Part shown: piece by piece, positions 52,102 through 61,900 of the stretch
Numbering within the stretch: the stretch's first letter is position 1
Layout of the letters: each line of letters opens with the position of its first letter
Assembly (NCBI GenBank): GCA_965224495.1
Contig: CBDCZI010000015.1
Coordinates: forward strand, 186,001 to 250,000
Source: CBDCZI01 sp965224495
GTDB lineage: Bacteria; Bacteroidota; Bacteroidia; Cytophagales; JAAEPT01
Direction of reading: 5' to 3'
Length of the DNA stretch: 64,000 nucleotides
Notes under the pieces: generated by a model
What the model was told of the DNA's origin: nothing
The model's database searches: none
The model's input: the letters and a program-made list of their open reading frames with translations, nothing else
Made by a program: the position numbers and the translations under genes

Positions 52102-53765
52102 CAGACTGTCTAATAACTATAAGCGAAATTAGTTATCACATAGTTTGTTGTAAAAGGTATAAATAGCTATCTTTAAGCTATGAGCTACATCACTGGATTT
52201 GACAGAAACCAAGCTGTTTTGATACCCGAAACTATAAACCAACTTATTGATACAAACAATCCTGTTAGGTTTATTGATGTTTTTGTTGATTCTCTTCAAA
52301 CGGCAGATTTTGGTTTTAGAAACCCTAACAGAAATACAAATGGCAGACCGCCATTTCACCCCAAAGACTTATTAAAGCTATATATTTATGGCTATTTGAA
52401 TAAACTAAGATCATCAAGAGCCTTAGAGAAAGAGTGCAAGCGAAACATAGAACTCATTTGGCTAATCAAGGGATTAGTACCTGACCACAATACGATTGCT
52501 AATTTCAGAAAGAACAATTCTAAAGCGATTAAAAAAGTATTTAGAGCTACAGTCAATATAGCTAAAAACTTAGATTTGATTGGTGGTGTTTTACTTGCTG
52601 GTGACGGGACAAAATTAAGAGCTCAGAATTCTAAAAAGAATAATTACAATCAAAAGAAAATAGACCGACACATTGCTTATATCGAAACCAAATTAGCAGA
52701 GTATTGTTCGTTATTAGAATCAGCAGACGGAGACCAGAAAAAACAAATCCAAGCGAAGATAGAGAAGCAAAATAAACATAAAAAACAGTACTTAGCAATT
52801 GAAAAACAACTTGAGGAAACAGGAGAAAAACAAGTATCTACCTCTGACCCTGAGGCACGACAATTAGTTATTAGAGGTGTTGTTACTGAGGTTTGCTACA
52901 ATGTTCAATCTACAGTTGATGCTAAAAACAAAATTCCTATTGATTATAAGGTTACCAACAAAAACGACAAACAGGCAATGACAGACATGGTGAAAAGTGC
53001 CATTGATATCATAGGAAGCAATGAGTTTAACGCCGTTTTTGATAAGGGGTATTACACAGCTGAACAAATTCACGACACTCAAAAACTAGGTGTAACCACT
53101 CATGTATGTGTTCCTGCACCAGCCTCTAATGCGCCGGACAAATCATATAATGTAAGTGAATTTAAATACAATACAGAGAAAGACAGCTATACCTGCCCCG
53201 CAGGAAATACATTAACAACTAATGGTAATTGGTACAACAAACGAGTATATAAAGTCAAGCAATATAAAACCAATAAATGTAAAGCATGCCCGGTAAAATC
53301 TAGCTGCACAAAATCTAAATCACAACGAATAATCGAACGTCACCAATTTGCAGAAGCACTAGTTATTAACAAACAAAACATAGCGAAGAACCCAGAAATC
53401 TACGCACAAAGACAAGCTGTGGTTGAGCACCCTTTCGGGACAATGAAAAGGTCTTGGGGATTTGACTATATCATGACAAAAAAATCAAAAAAACATGCTT
53501 CCGCAGATGTTGGTCTTATCTTCATAGCCTACAATCTTAAAAGATTGATGAATATCATAGGTATAACGGGGTTATTAGAGGTAATAACCTCCTTTTTTCA
53601 TCGTTTACACTCTGTTTATCTCTATTTCTTCATATATCACTCTATTAAGCTAAAAAACAGAGTCTCTTCTAGCTTTTTTACTTTGTCCCAGATTTCTATA
53701 TTTTAGTCGTACTTTTCTGTATTTTTGAATACTAACAAAAAAAACGGAGGTTTTTAGACAAGCTG
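52102..53765 (+). mobile_element. IS1182-family element, copy 2 (intact)
   Basis: 1664 bp, same ends as copy 1, target duplication ACGT at 52098-52101 and 53766-53769. It carries the full transposase. Confidence 0.93.
52180..53706 (+). CDS. IS1182-family transposase, intact
   Basis: 508 residues. N-terminal DUF772-type domain (PVRFIDVFVDSL, RPPFHPKDLLKLYIYGYLN, SSRALEKECKRNIELIWL), a helical coiled-coil insertion, DDE domain starting VQSTVDAKN with FDKGYYTAEQI, a Cys cluster (YTCPAG, CKACPVKSSCTKS) and the C-terminal EHPFGTMKRSWGF with the catalytic Glu. It can serve the two damaged copies in trans. Confidence 0.94.
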   Translation: MSYITGFDRNQAVLIPETINQLIDTNNPVRFIDVFVDSLQTADFGFRNPNRNTNGRPPFHPKDLLKLYIYGYLNKLRSSRALEKECKRNIELIWLIKGLVPDHNTIANFRKNNSKAIKKVFRATVNIAKNLDLIGGVLLAGDGTKLRAQNSKKNNYNQKKIDRHIAYIETKLAEYCSLLESADGDQKKQIQAKIEKQNKHKKQYLAIEKQLEETGEKQVSTSDPEARQLVIRGVVTEVCYNVQSTVDAKNKIPIDYKVTNKNDKQAMTDMVKSAIDIIGSNEFNAVFDKGYYTAEQIHDTQKLGVTTHVCVPAPASNAPDKSYNVSEFKYNTEKDSYTCPAGNTLTTNGNWYNKRVYKVKQYKTNKCKACPVKSSCTKSKSQRIIERHQFAEALVINKQNIAKNPEIYAQRQAVVEHPFGTMKRSWGFDYIMTKKSKKHASADVGLIFIAYNLKRLMNIIGITGLLEVITSFFHRLHSVYLYFFIYHSIKLKNRVSSSFFTLSQISIF

Positions 53766-53767
53766 AC

Positions 53768-53776
53768 GTTAGGCAC
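53768..53776 (+). other. attC-like site 2, right remainder / start of cassette 3
   Basis: GTTAGGCAC; its exact reverse complement GTGCCTAAC opens site 3 at 54477. GTTAGGC fits the integron core GTTRRRY perfectly. Confidence 0.75.
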
Positions 53777-53804
53777 AAGCTGAAAAAAAATCGAGATTGA
53801 AAAT

Positions 53805-54473
53805 ATGAGTATAGAAATAATCATTGGAATTATAAGTTTGCTAGGAGGTTTTCTAATGGGATACTTAACATCATTTTTTAAAGAAAAAGGGAAAAACAAA
53901 GCGTTAATTCAGGACATAAAAAGAATAACGGAGGAAAAAGAGTCTGTTTCATCAAAATACCAACTAGACATATCAAAAAGAAAATATAAGTACGAAGATA
54001 AAAGAGAGCAATATTTTAAATACTTCAATTTATTAGATAATTTAAGCTCTGAAGGAAATAAAGATGCTCAAGAGAATTTCATTCCTGCAATTAATAATTT
54101 CAATGAAGGTTTCATAGGAGCAAATGGAAATAAAAAGAAAGAACTTAAAGCAACTACAGATTTTTCAAAGTCGGTAAATGAAATAATGTTTAAGTCTAAT
54201 GAAAGTTTGTTGAAATTAAAACAAGAAACGAATACAATAAAACTGATTGCTGGAGAAAAAGTCCTGAAATTGTTAACCGAATTAGAAATTGGTTACGACC
54301 AATCAATGGAACAATCTGCTCAAATGATGAGAGACTTATCTAATAATATTATTTATGGGAAAGAAGATATTTTAAATAGTCAGAAAGAAGATATTGAGAA
54401 AACTGGAATGTACCTACTGAGTTTAAAAGAAGACCTAATGAAAGAAATTAAAAACGAACTTGACGAAATATAG
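53805..54473 (+). CDS. Membrane-anchored coiled-coil protein, function unknown
   Basis: 222 residues. One N-terminal membrane segment (about 4-24, with GGFLMGYLTSFF) is followed by a Lys/Glu-rich helical region with coiled-coil character to the end. No enzymatic motif. Sole gene of cassette 3, starting 37 bp after its boundary; its stop is 3 bp before the site-3 palindrome. Confidence 0.78.
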   Translation: MSIEIIIGIISLLGGFLMGYLTSFFKEKGKNKALIQDIKRITEEKESVSSKYQLDISKRKYKYEDKREQYFKYFNLLDNLSSEGNKDAQENFIPAINNFNEGFIGANGNKKKELKATTDFSKSVNEIMFKSNESLLKLKQETNTIKLIAGEKVLKLLTELEIGYDQSMEQSAQMMRDLSNNIIYGKEDILNSQKEDIEKTGMYLLSLKEDLMKEIKNELDEI

Positions 54474-54476
54474 CCA

Positions 54477-54612
54477 GTGCCTAACAACGTATAAAATTAA
54501 TTGCTAGTGCAAGCTTACTTACGAAAATCCTCGCGGATTTTCTATTCGGTTTGTATTTGCTAAATTTGTTGCTTAAACAACGCAACTAATCTTATACAAG
54601 ACCGTTCTCTGC
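54477..54612 (+). other. attC-like site 3 (uninterrupted, 136 bp)
   Basis: GTGCCTAAC, then AACGTATAAAATTAATTGC. A variable middle holds the hairpin GAAAATCC-TCGC-GGATTTTC. Then GCAACTAATCTTATAC (pairs with GTATAAAATTAATTGC, two mismatches), AAGACC and GTTCTCTGC. GCCTAAC fits RYYYAAC. The best complete example in the window. Confidence 0.8.
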
Positions 54613-54630
54613 AAGCCCAAAATCAAAAAT

Positions 54631-54727
54631 GCGGAGAATAAAATCACTAATCACCGCAAATAACAATGAGAATATTTTTAAATGCGGAGAATAAACCATA
54701 TATTTGTCGCAAATAAAGCGGAGAATA
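54631..54727 (+). promoter_or_regulatory. Repeated GCGGAGAATA boxes before the fic gene
   Basis: GCGGAGAATA occurs at 54631, 54684 and 54718, with related CGCAAATAA at 54655 and about 54709. The last box touches the ATG at 54728. Spacing and repetition suggest an operator bound by the winged-helix tail of the Fic protein (inference). Confidence 0.55.
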
Positions 54728-55840
54728 ATGCTTAAACCTTACATACATCAAAAAGGAGATTGGCCAAAATTTAACTGGGATAACAAATCACTAATAGGTT
54801 TATTAAGTGAAGTAAGAAATTTACAAGGGAAAATTGTAGGAAAAATGGAAGCATTAGGTTTTAATCTAAGGAATGAAGCCGTACTTGAAACCTTAACTCT
54901 TGACGTATTAAAATCTACAGAAATTGAAGGAGAAATATTAGATGCAGAACAGGTTCGTTCCTCAATAGCAAAAAGGTTAGGAATACAAATTGAAAATTCT
55001 GTTTATTCCGAAAGAAATGTAGATGGTGTTGTTGATATGCTAATTGATGCAACACAGAAGTTCAATAATAAATTATCAAAAGAAAGGTTATTTGATTGGC
55101 ACTTTTCATTATTTCCAACAGGAAGAAGTGGAATGTATAAAATAAAAGTTGGGAATTGGAGAGGTGACACAACTGGACCAATGCAAGTTGTTTCAGGAGC
55201 AATGGGAAAAGAAAAAGTGCATTTTGAAGCACCAAATTCTGAATTAATAGAAAAGGAAATGGTCTTATTCTTGAATTGGGTAAATTCAAACGAAAAAATT
55301 GAACCTGTAATTAAAGCAGGTATAGCACATCTTTGGTTTATAACAATTCACCCTTTTGAAGATGGTAACGGAAGGATTTCAAGAGCAATAACAGATATGC
55401 TTTTAGCCAGAGCAGATGGAATTCCACAGCGATATTACAGTATGTCTTCACAAATAAGGTTAGAACGAAAAGCGTATTATGAAATATTAGAGAAAACACA
55501 ACAAAGTAGTTTAAATGTTACCGACTGGTTAGTTTGGTTTCTAAATTGCCTATTGAATTCTATAAAATCATCTGAAACTGTTTTAAATAAGGTTTTGTAT
55601 AAACATAAATTTTGGAACACATACGCAACTGAAATACAAAACGAAAGACAAAAAAGAATGCTTAATAAATTATTAGATGGTTTCACTGGGAAATTGACCA
55701 CTTCAAAATGGGCGAAAATAAACAAATGCTCACAAGACACAGCCCTAAGAGATATTCAATACCTAATGGAAAAAGGAATAATGCAAAAAGAGAATGCTGG
55801 TGGAAGAAGTACAAATTATGAATTAACAGAAATAAAATAG
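54728..55840 (+). CDS. Fic family protein with DUF4172 N-terminus and winged-helix C-terminus
   Basis: 370 residues. DUF4172 segment (WPKFNWDNKSLIGLLSEV) at the start, autoinhibitory helix motif STEIEG at 63-68, Fic catalytic loop HPFEDGNGRISR from residue 208, and a C-terminal winged helix (LTTSKWAKINKCSQDTALRD). With the inhibitory Glu in the N-terminus it is a class II Fic AMP-transferase. Autoregulation through the upstream boxes is likely. ATG 54728 preferred over the TTG 24 bp before. Single-gene cassette 4. Confidence 0.9.
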   Translation: MLKPYIHQKGDWPKFNWDNKSLIGLLSEVRNLQGKIVGKMEALGFNLRNEAVLETLTLDVLKSTEIEGEILDAEQVRSSIAKRLGIQIENSVYSERNVDGVVDMLIDATQKFNNKLSKERLFDWHFSLFPTGRSGMYKIKVGNWRGDTTGPMQVVSGAMGKEKVHFEAPNSELIEKEMVLFLNWVNSNEKIEPVIKAGIAHLWFITIHPFEDGNGRISRAITDMLLARADGIPQRYYSMSSQIRLERKAYYEILEKTQQSSLNVTDWLVWFLNCLLNSIKSSETVLNKVLYKHKFWNTYATEIQNERQKRMLNKLLDGFTGKLTTSKWAKINKCSQDTALRDIQYLMEKGIMQKENAGGRSTNYELTEIK

Positions 55841-55843
55841 CCA

Positions 55844-55972
55844 GCAGAGAACAATGTATAAAAATAATAGCGGTTTTAGTGATAAATTCAAAGTGAGTAT
55901 CTTTGAACAAAGTTTAGTAATAAATTGAAAGGCAAGTGTCTTGAAATCCGCTACTATTCTTATACCAACCGT
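55844..55972 (+). other. attC-like site 4 (left part, interrupted by IS1182)
   Basis: GCAGAGAAC (complement of the cassette 4 start GTTCTCTGC at 54604), then AATGTATAAAAATAATAGCGG. The far arm CCGCTACTATTCTTATAC pairs with it, then CAACCG|T. GTTGGCAGTA resumes at 58922 after the IS. Confidence 0.8.
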
Positions 55973-56486
55973 CAGACTGTCTAATAACTATAAGCGAAAT
56001 TAGTTATCACATAGTTTGTTGTAAAAGGTATAAATAGCTATCTTTAAGCTATGAGCTACATCACTGGATTTGACAGAAACCAAGCTGTTTTGATACCCGA
56101 AACTATAAACCAACTTATTGATACAAACAATCCTGTTAGGTTTATTGATGTTTTTGTTGATTCTCTTCAAACGGCAGATTTTGGTTTTAGAAACCCTAAC
56201 AGAAATACAAATGGCAGACCGCCATTTCACCCCAAAGACTTATTAAAGCTATATATTTATGGCTATTTGAATAAACTAAGATCATCAAGAGCCTTGGAGA
56301 AAGAGTGCAAGCGAAACATAGAACTCATTTGGCTAATCAAGGGATTAGTACCTGACCACAATACGATTGCTAATTTCAGAAAGAACAATCCTAAAGCGAT
56401 TAAAAAAGTATTTAGAGCTACAGTCAATATAGCTAAAAACTTAGATTTGATTGGTGGTGTTTTACTTGCTGGTGACGGGACAAAAT

Positions 56487-57765
56487 TGTTCTTAACCGAT
56501 TTAAAAGTTGGACTAGTTTTCAGTTGAAAATTAGATAGAAATGATAGAAGGATTAATAGCAAATGCACGAGTTACTGCTGGAGGAAGAAAGTTTTATACT
56601 TCAGAACAAAAATCATATATTGTGTCAGAATGGGAATCATCAGGATTAACCTGTCCTGAGTTCTGTAGAAGATATGGATTTATTGCCAGTCAAATTTATA
56701 AATGGAGGAATGACGCTAAAAGAGGTGCTGTTATGGGAATTAAAAACAAGGGTGAGTTACACTCTAAAATTGAGTTAGATGTTTTAAAGAGAGAAAACGA
56801 AGAGCTAAAAAAGGCTTTAGGTGAATCTGCTTTTCACATCACTATTCTAAAAAAAAAAGTTAGAACTGGACAGACTAAAAAACAAGAAGTAGAATCTTTT
56901 GCTACCGAGTTTGACACTACTTTAAATAAGATGATAGAAATACTAGGGTTACCACGTTCGACTGTTTTTTACAAAAAAAAGTCTTATCCGAAAAGGAAAA
57001 GAACTCAACGTAAAGTTGTTTCTGATAAGCTTAAAAAAGCGGTGTTAGAAATAGTTAAAAAGAAAGCTACTTACGGAGTACCACGAGTTCTAGCGATTTT
57101 AAAGCGTGATTATGGTATCTATGAAACAAAATATCTAGTTCATCGATTTATGAAAGAAGAGGGGTTGCTTATTAAAAAGAACAGAACACGAGGTAGTAAT
57201 AGAGCGCATACAGGAAAGGTTTCTGTTGAAAAATCTAACACTCGTTGGGCAAGTGATATTACTTCCATAAAATGTTGGAACGGTGAGAAGTTACGAGTAG
57301 CAATTGTAATTGATTGTTGTGACCGTTCAATTATATCCTGGAAAGCAGGTGCTCACATGCAGGCTTGTGATATTGAATTGATGGTTCAAGAAGCATTGTT
57401 TAATCGATTTGGAGAGAGTTTACCTGAGAGAGATAAATTGGAACTCCTTCATGATAATGGACCTGAATACATAGAGAAAGGTTTGAGAAAACAATTAAAT
57501 AAATGGGGACTAAAGGATTGTAATACCCCTACATATTCTCCACAATCAAATGGAATTTGTGAGTCGTTTAACGGCACCTTTAAAAGAGATTACGTTTATG
57601 AAAATTGCTTAGATACACCAAAAATTGTAATGGATAAATTACATGAATGGTTTGAGGATTATAATAATTATGCTCCACACTCAGCTTTAAATATGAAAAC
57701 ACCACAAGAATTGTATAACTTTGAAATAGCTGCTTAACTAGTCCAACTTTTTATCGGTAAGAGCA
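56487..57765 (+). mobile_element. IS3-family element inserted in IS1182 copy 3
   Basis: 1279 bp with TG...CA ends. The imperfect terminal repeats are TGTTCTTAACCGAT and TGCTCTTACCGAT (complement), continuing AAAGTTGGACTAGTT on both ends. The target duplication is AAAT at 56483-56486 and 57766-57769. It contains one transposase frame. Confidence 0.92.
56541..57737 (+). CDS. IS3-family transposase, OrfA and OrfB in a single frame
   Basis: 398 residues. OrfA-like helix-turn-helix (LTCPEFCRRYGFIASQIYKW) and leucine zipper, then OrfB with the rve/DDE domain: Asp in RWASDITSIK, Asp in LHDNGPEY and Glu in SPQSNGICESFNG. Most IS3 members need a -1 frameshift between the two parts; here both are in frame, though a run of ten A remains at the usual slippage place. 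Confidence 0.9.
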   Translation: MIEGLIANARVTAGGRKFYTSEQKSYIVSEWESSGLTCPEFCRRYGFIASQIYKWRNDAKRGAVMGIKNKGELHSKIELDVLKRENEELKKALGESAFHITILKKKVRTGQTKKQEVESFATEFDTTLNKMIEILGLPRSTVFYKKKSYPKRKRTQRKVVSDKLKKAVLEIVKKKATYGVPRVLAILKRDYGIYETKYLVHRFMKEEGLLIKKNRTRGSNRAHTGKVSVEKSNTRWASDITSIKCWNGEKLRVAIVIDCCDRSIISWKAGAHMQACDIELMVQEALFNRFGESLPERDKLELLHDNGPEYIEKGLRKQLNKWGLKDCNTPTYSPQSNGICESFNGTFKRDYVYENCLDTPKIVMDKLHEWFEDYNNYAPHSALNMKTPQELYNFEIAA

Positions 57766-58921
57766 AAATTAAGAGCTCAGAATTCTAAAAAGAATAATTA
57801 CAATCAAAAGAAAATAGACCGACACATTGCTTATATCGAAACCAAATTAGCAGAGTATTGTTCGTTATTAGAATCAGCAGACGGAGACCAGAAAAAACAA
57901 ATCCAAGCGAAGATAGAGAAGCAAAATAAACATAAAAAACAGTACTTAGCAATTGAAAAACAACTTGAGGAAACAGGAGAAAAACAAGTATCTACCTCTG
58001 ACCCTGAGGCACGACAATTAGTTATTAGAGGTGTTGTTACTGAGGTTTGCTACAATGTTCAATCTACAGTTGATGCTAAAAACAAAATTCCTATTGATTA
58101 TAAGGTTACCAACAAAAACGACAAACAGGCAATGACAGACATGGTGAAAAGTGCCATTGATATCATAGGAAGCAATGAGTTTAACGCCGTTTTTGATAAG
58201 GGGTATTACACAGCTGAACAAATTCACGACACTCAAAAACTAGGTGTAACCACTCATGTATGTGTTCCTGCACCAGCCTCTAATGCGCCGGACAAATCAT
58301 ATAATGTAAGTGAATTTAAATACAATACAGAGAAAGACAGCTATACCTGCCCCGCAGGAAATACATTAACAACTAATGGTAATTGGTACAACAAACGAGT
58401 ATATAAAGTCAAGCAATATAAAACCAATAAATGTAAAGCATGCCCGGTAAAATCTAGCTGCACAAAATCTAAATCACAACGAATAATCGAACGTCACCAA
58501 TTTGCAGGAGCACTAGTTATTAACAAACAAAACATAGCGAAGAACCCAGAAATCTACGCACAAAGACAAGCTGTGGTTGAGCACCCTTTCGGGACAATGA
58601 AAAGGTCTTGGGGATTTGACTATATCATGACAAAAAAATCAAAAAAACATGCTTCCGCAGATGTTGGTCTTATCTTCATAGCCTACAATCTTAAAAGATT
58701 GATGAATATCATAGGTATAACGGGGTTATTAGAGGTAATAACCTCCTTTTTTCATCGTTTACACTCTGTTTATCTCTATTTCTTCATATATCACTCTATT
58801 AAGCTAAAAAACAGAGTCTCTTCTAGCTTTTTTACTTTGTCCCAGATTTCTATATTTTAGTCGTACTTTTCTGTATTTTTGAATACTAACAAAAAAAACG
58901 GAGGTTTTTAGACAAGCTGTC

Positions 58922-58931
58922 GTTGGCAGTA
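58922..58931 (+). other. attC-like site 4, right remainder / start of cassette 5
   Basis: GTTGGCAGTA; its exact reverse complement TACTGCCAAC opens site 5 at 63698, 4.8 kb away. This is the longest cassette. Confidence 0.75.
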
Positions 58932-58979
58932 AGTGAAAAAACAGCACCGGAATATCAAAAATAGGATAAATATCAAAAA

Positions 58980-61900
58980 ATGAATTGGAAAATTTTTGGT
59001 TTAAAATACGACAATCGAGAAACTTGGGCATTTGAACAAATGTCTTATCTGCTTTTCTGTACTGAATTTAATAATAGAATTGGATTATTTCGCTACAAAA
59101 ACCAAACAGGAATTGAGACAGAGCCGATTGAAAAAGATGGAAAACATTATGGTTTTCAATCTAAATATTATACAACCTCAATTGCAGTCAACAAAGACGA
59201 CCTCATTGATTCAATTAAAAAAGCTAAATCAAAAAATAAACAATTAGACGTATTATTTTTCTACATCAACCAAGAGCTGTCTGAAAGCACTACTAAAAGC
59301 AAAAAAAAAAACCGCAGTATCAATTAGATATTGAGAAAGCAGCTAAGGGAGAAGGAATTAATATTCAATGGCGAGTTCCAAGTCATTTTGAATTACAATT
59401 ATCTTTACCAGACAATAAATATATTAATGACATTTTTTTTTAGCCTTGAACCAAACAAAGGAGATTTACTTGATGAAATTTCTAAACACAACGAGAATGT
59501 TTTACAAGCAATTCAAACAGAAATATCATTCGGAAACAAACAAATTAAAATTGACAGAAGTTCTGTTGTTGAAGCAATAGCAGATACTTCTCAATCGAAA
59601 AAAAACATAATTATTTCAGGCGAAGGGGGCTGTGGGAAAACCGCAATTTTCAAGGAGTATTATAATTCTTATTTTAACAAAATACCAATTTGTGTTTTTA
59701 AAGCAAATGAACTTAATGTAAATCACATTAACGACATATTTCACTTTGACCACAAATTTACATTTACACAGTTTCTCGATACTTACAAAGATGAACCACT
59801 TAAAATATTTGTAATTGATTCCGCAGAAAAACTTGCAGAAATTTCTAACAACGATATTCTAATTACATTAATAGAAAAGTTAAAAGAGAATGCTTGGAAT
59901 ATTATATTTACAACACGCTACGCTTATCTTAATGATTTAATTTTTCATATTAAGGAGAATTATCAGTTGCCATTTGAAGTGAATAATGTTTCTTTGATTA
60001 GTACTGATAAATTAAAGTCAATCGCAGATGAATTCAAATTTTCACTTCCCGACAATCAAAAATTCGTAGAACGTCTTAGAAACTTGTTTTATCTAAGGGA
60101 GTACGTTCAACAATATTCAAATATTGACAAACAAGGAAATTATAATGGATTTATTGATTTGCTTTGGAAAAAGAAAATACAAAGTATTGTTAAAAAAGAC
60201 AACCTGAACCTAGAAAGAGAAAGATGTATTATTAGCATTGCCAAACAAAGGTGTGAAACAGGAAGGTTTTATATCAATGCAGACAGTTTGCCACAAACAG
60301 CATTATTTCAATTAAAACAAGACGAAATACTTGGATATGACGACACACATAACGGATATTTCATTACTCATGATATTTATGAAGAATGGACGTTGGACAA
60401 AATAGTTTCCCGTAGTTTTTCAAATTATTCAAACATAAAAGACTTTTTTGACGACTTAGGAAATTCATTACCTATCCGCAGAGCATTTAGATTATGGTTA
60501 TCTGACCATTTATCTGAAAACAGTAAAGAAATAGAAAATTTTATTCAAGGAGCATTTCCCCACGTTGAAGTAACACAATTTTGGAAAGATGAAATTTTAG
60601 TTTCTGTATTATTATCGGATTATTCAGAGACATTTTTTAATTTTTTCGAGAAGGAAATCATTGCAAATGATTTTAAAATACTAAAACGTATTTTGTTCCT
60701 ACTAAGAATCGCCTGTACTGATATTTCAGAAATTCAAAATATTGAAATTATAAAACCTAAAGGCAAAGGTTGGGAAGAAGTAATTACGCTTATTTACAAA
60801 CATAAAACTGACTTTTTTGAGAGTAATTTAAAACTTGTTTTACCAGTTTTAACTGATTGGTGCGAGTTCAATAAAGTAGGTAATGCTACACGGTACTCTG
60901 GATTGATGGTTTTAAGTGTAATTCAAAAAACTGAAACTGAAGAAAACTTCTTCATTCAAGATGGAGCTGAAGAAAACATTTTAAAAGTAATATTTAATAC
61001 AACTAAAGAACTAAGAGTAGAACTAAAAGAAATTTTCGAAAAAGTTATTGCTAGTAAATGGACAAATCACAGCGATCCGTATCAAGGACTTTGCTCGAAA
61101 ATTTTAGAGAAGCCCTATATAGCAATTGAATTAATAAAAACACTTCCATCACATGTAATTCAATTGTGTGATTTATTTTGGAAAAAGCAACCAAAAAAAC
61201 ATTACAGTTATGGATATGATAGAGATTCAATGGAAAGTCGTTATGGTTTGTCGGAAAAATACAAACTCAATTATTTTCCTGCTAGTGCTAATCAAACACC
61301 TATAAAATGGCTATTACAAATAGCTTTCCACGAAACACTCGATTTTATCATTGATTTCTCAAATAGGTCTGTTGAATCTTATAGCCATTCTGATTATGGA
61401 AAAGAAGACGTTGAAAAAATCATATTACATATAAATGGAAAAGAGATAAGCCAATATTTGAGTTCGGCTATATGGAGCATGTATCGTGGAAATGGCAGCC
61501 CAGTAGTACCATATTTACTGCAATCAATGCACATGGCTTTAGAAAAAGTACTTTTAGAATTTTCTCAATTATTAAAATCAGAAATAGTTCAGGATATACT
61601 TCTGAAAATTCTTACTAATTCCAAATCAGCTTCTCTTACTTCTATTGTTTGTAGTGTTGTACTTGCAAATCCTGATAAATTCCATGACATAGATTTAATA
61701 CTATTTGAAACCATTGAATTATTTCACTTAGACACAATTAGAAGTTCTAATGAATTTCATGCGAAATCTACATACTCAATAGGATATGGAATGGATAAGA
61801 TGAAAGACATTTTATATACAGATGAAAGACTGAATTCATGTAAAGACAAACATAGAAGTTCAAATTTAGAATCCTTGTTTTTGAATTATCAGCTTTTCGG

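Larger units (their letters stand above)
56051..58860 (+). pseudogene. IS1182 transposase, copy 3 (split by IS3)
   Basis: N-terminal part 56051-56486 ends at DGTK; the rest resumes at 57770 (RAQNSKKN) and runs to 58860. The insertion follows codon 145 or so. Otherwise nearly identical to the intact copy (one visible change, AEAL to AGAL). Confidence 0.93.
55973..58919 (+). mobile_element. IS1182-family element, copy 3 (interrupted by IS3)
   Basis: Ends identical to copies 1 and 2. Total 2947 bp; removing the IS3 and its 4-bp duplication leaves 1664 bp, as in the others. Flanks are CCGT on the left and TCGT on the right, so the target duplication is not perfect. Confidence 0.92.

Noticed and set aside
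59331..59440. Independent start of a 1447-residue protein at 59331
   Set aside because: The first 37 codons are an out-of-frame reading of conserved protein that continues from the upstream frame; the true gene starts at 58980.
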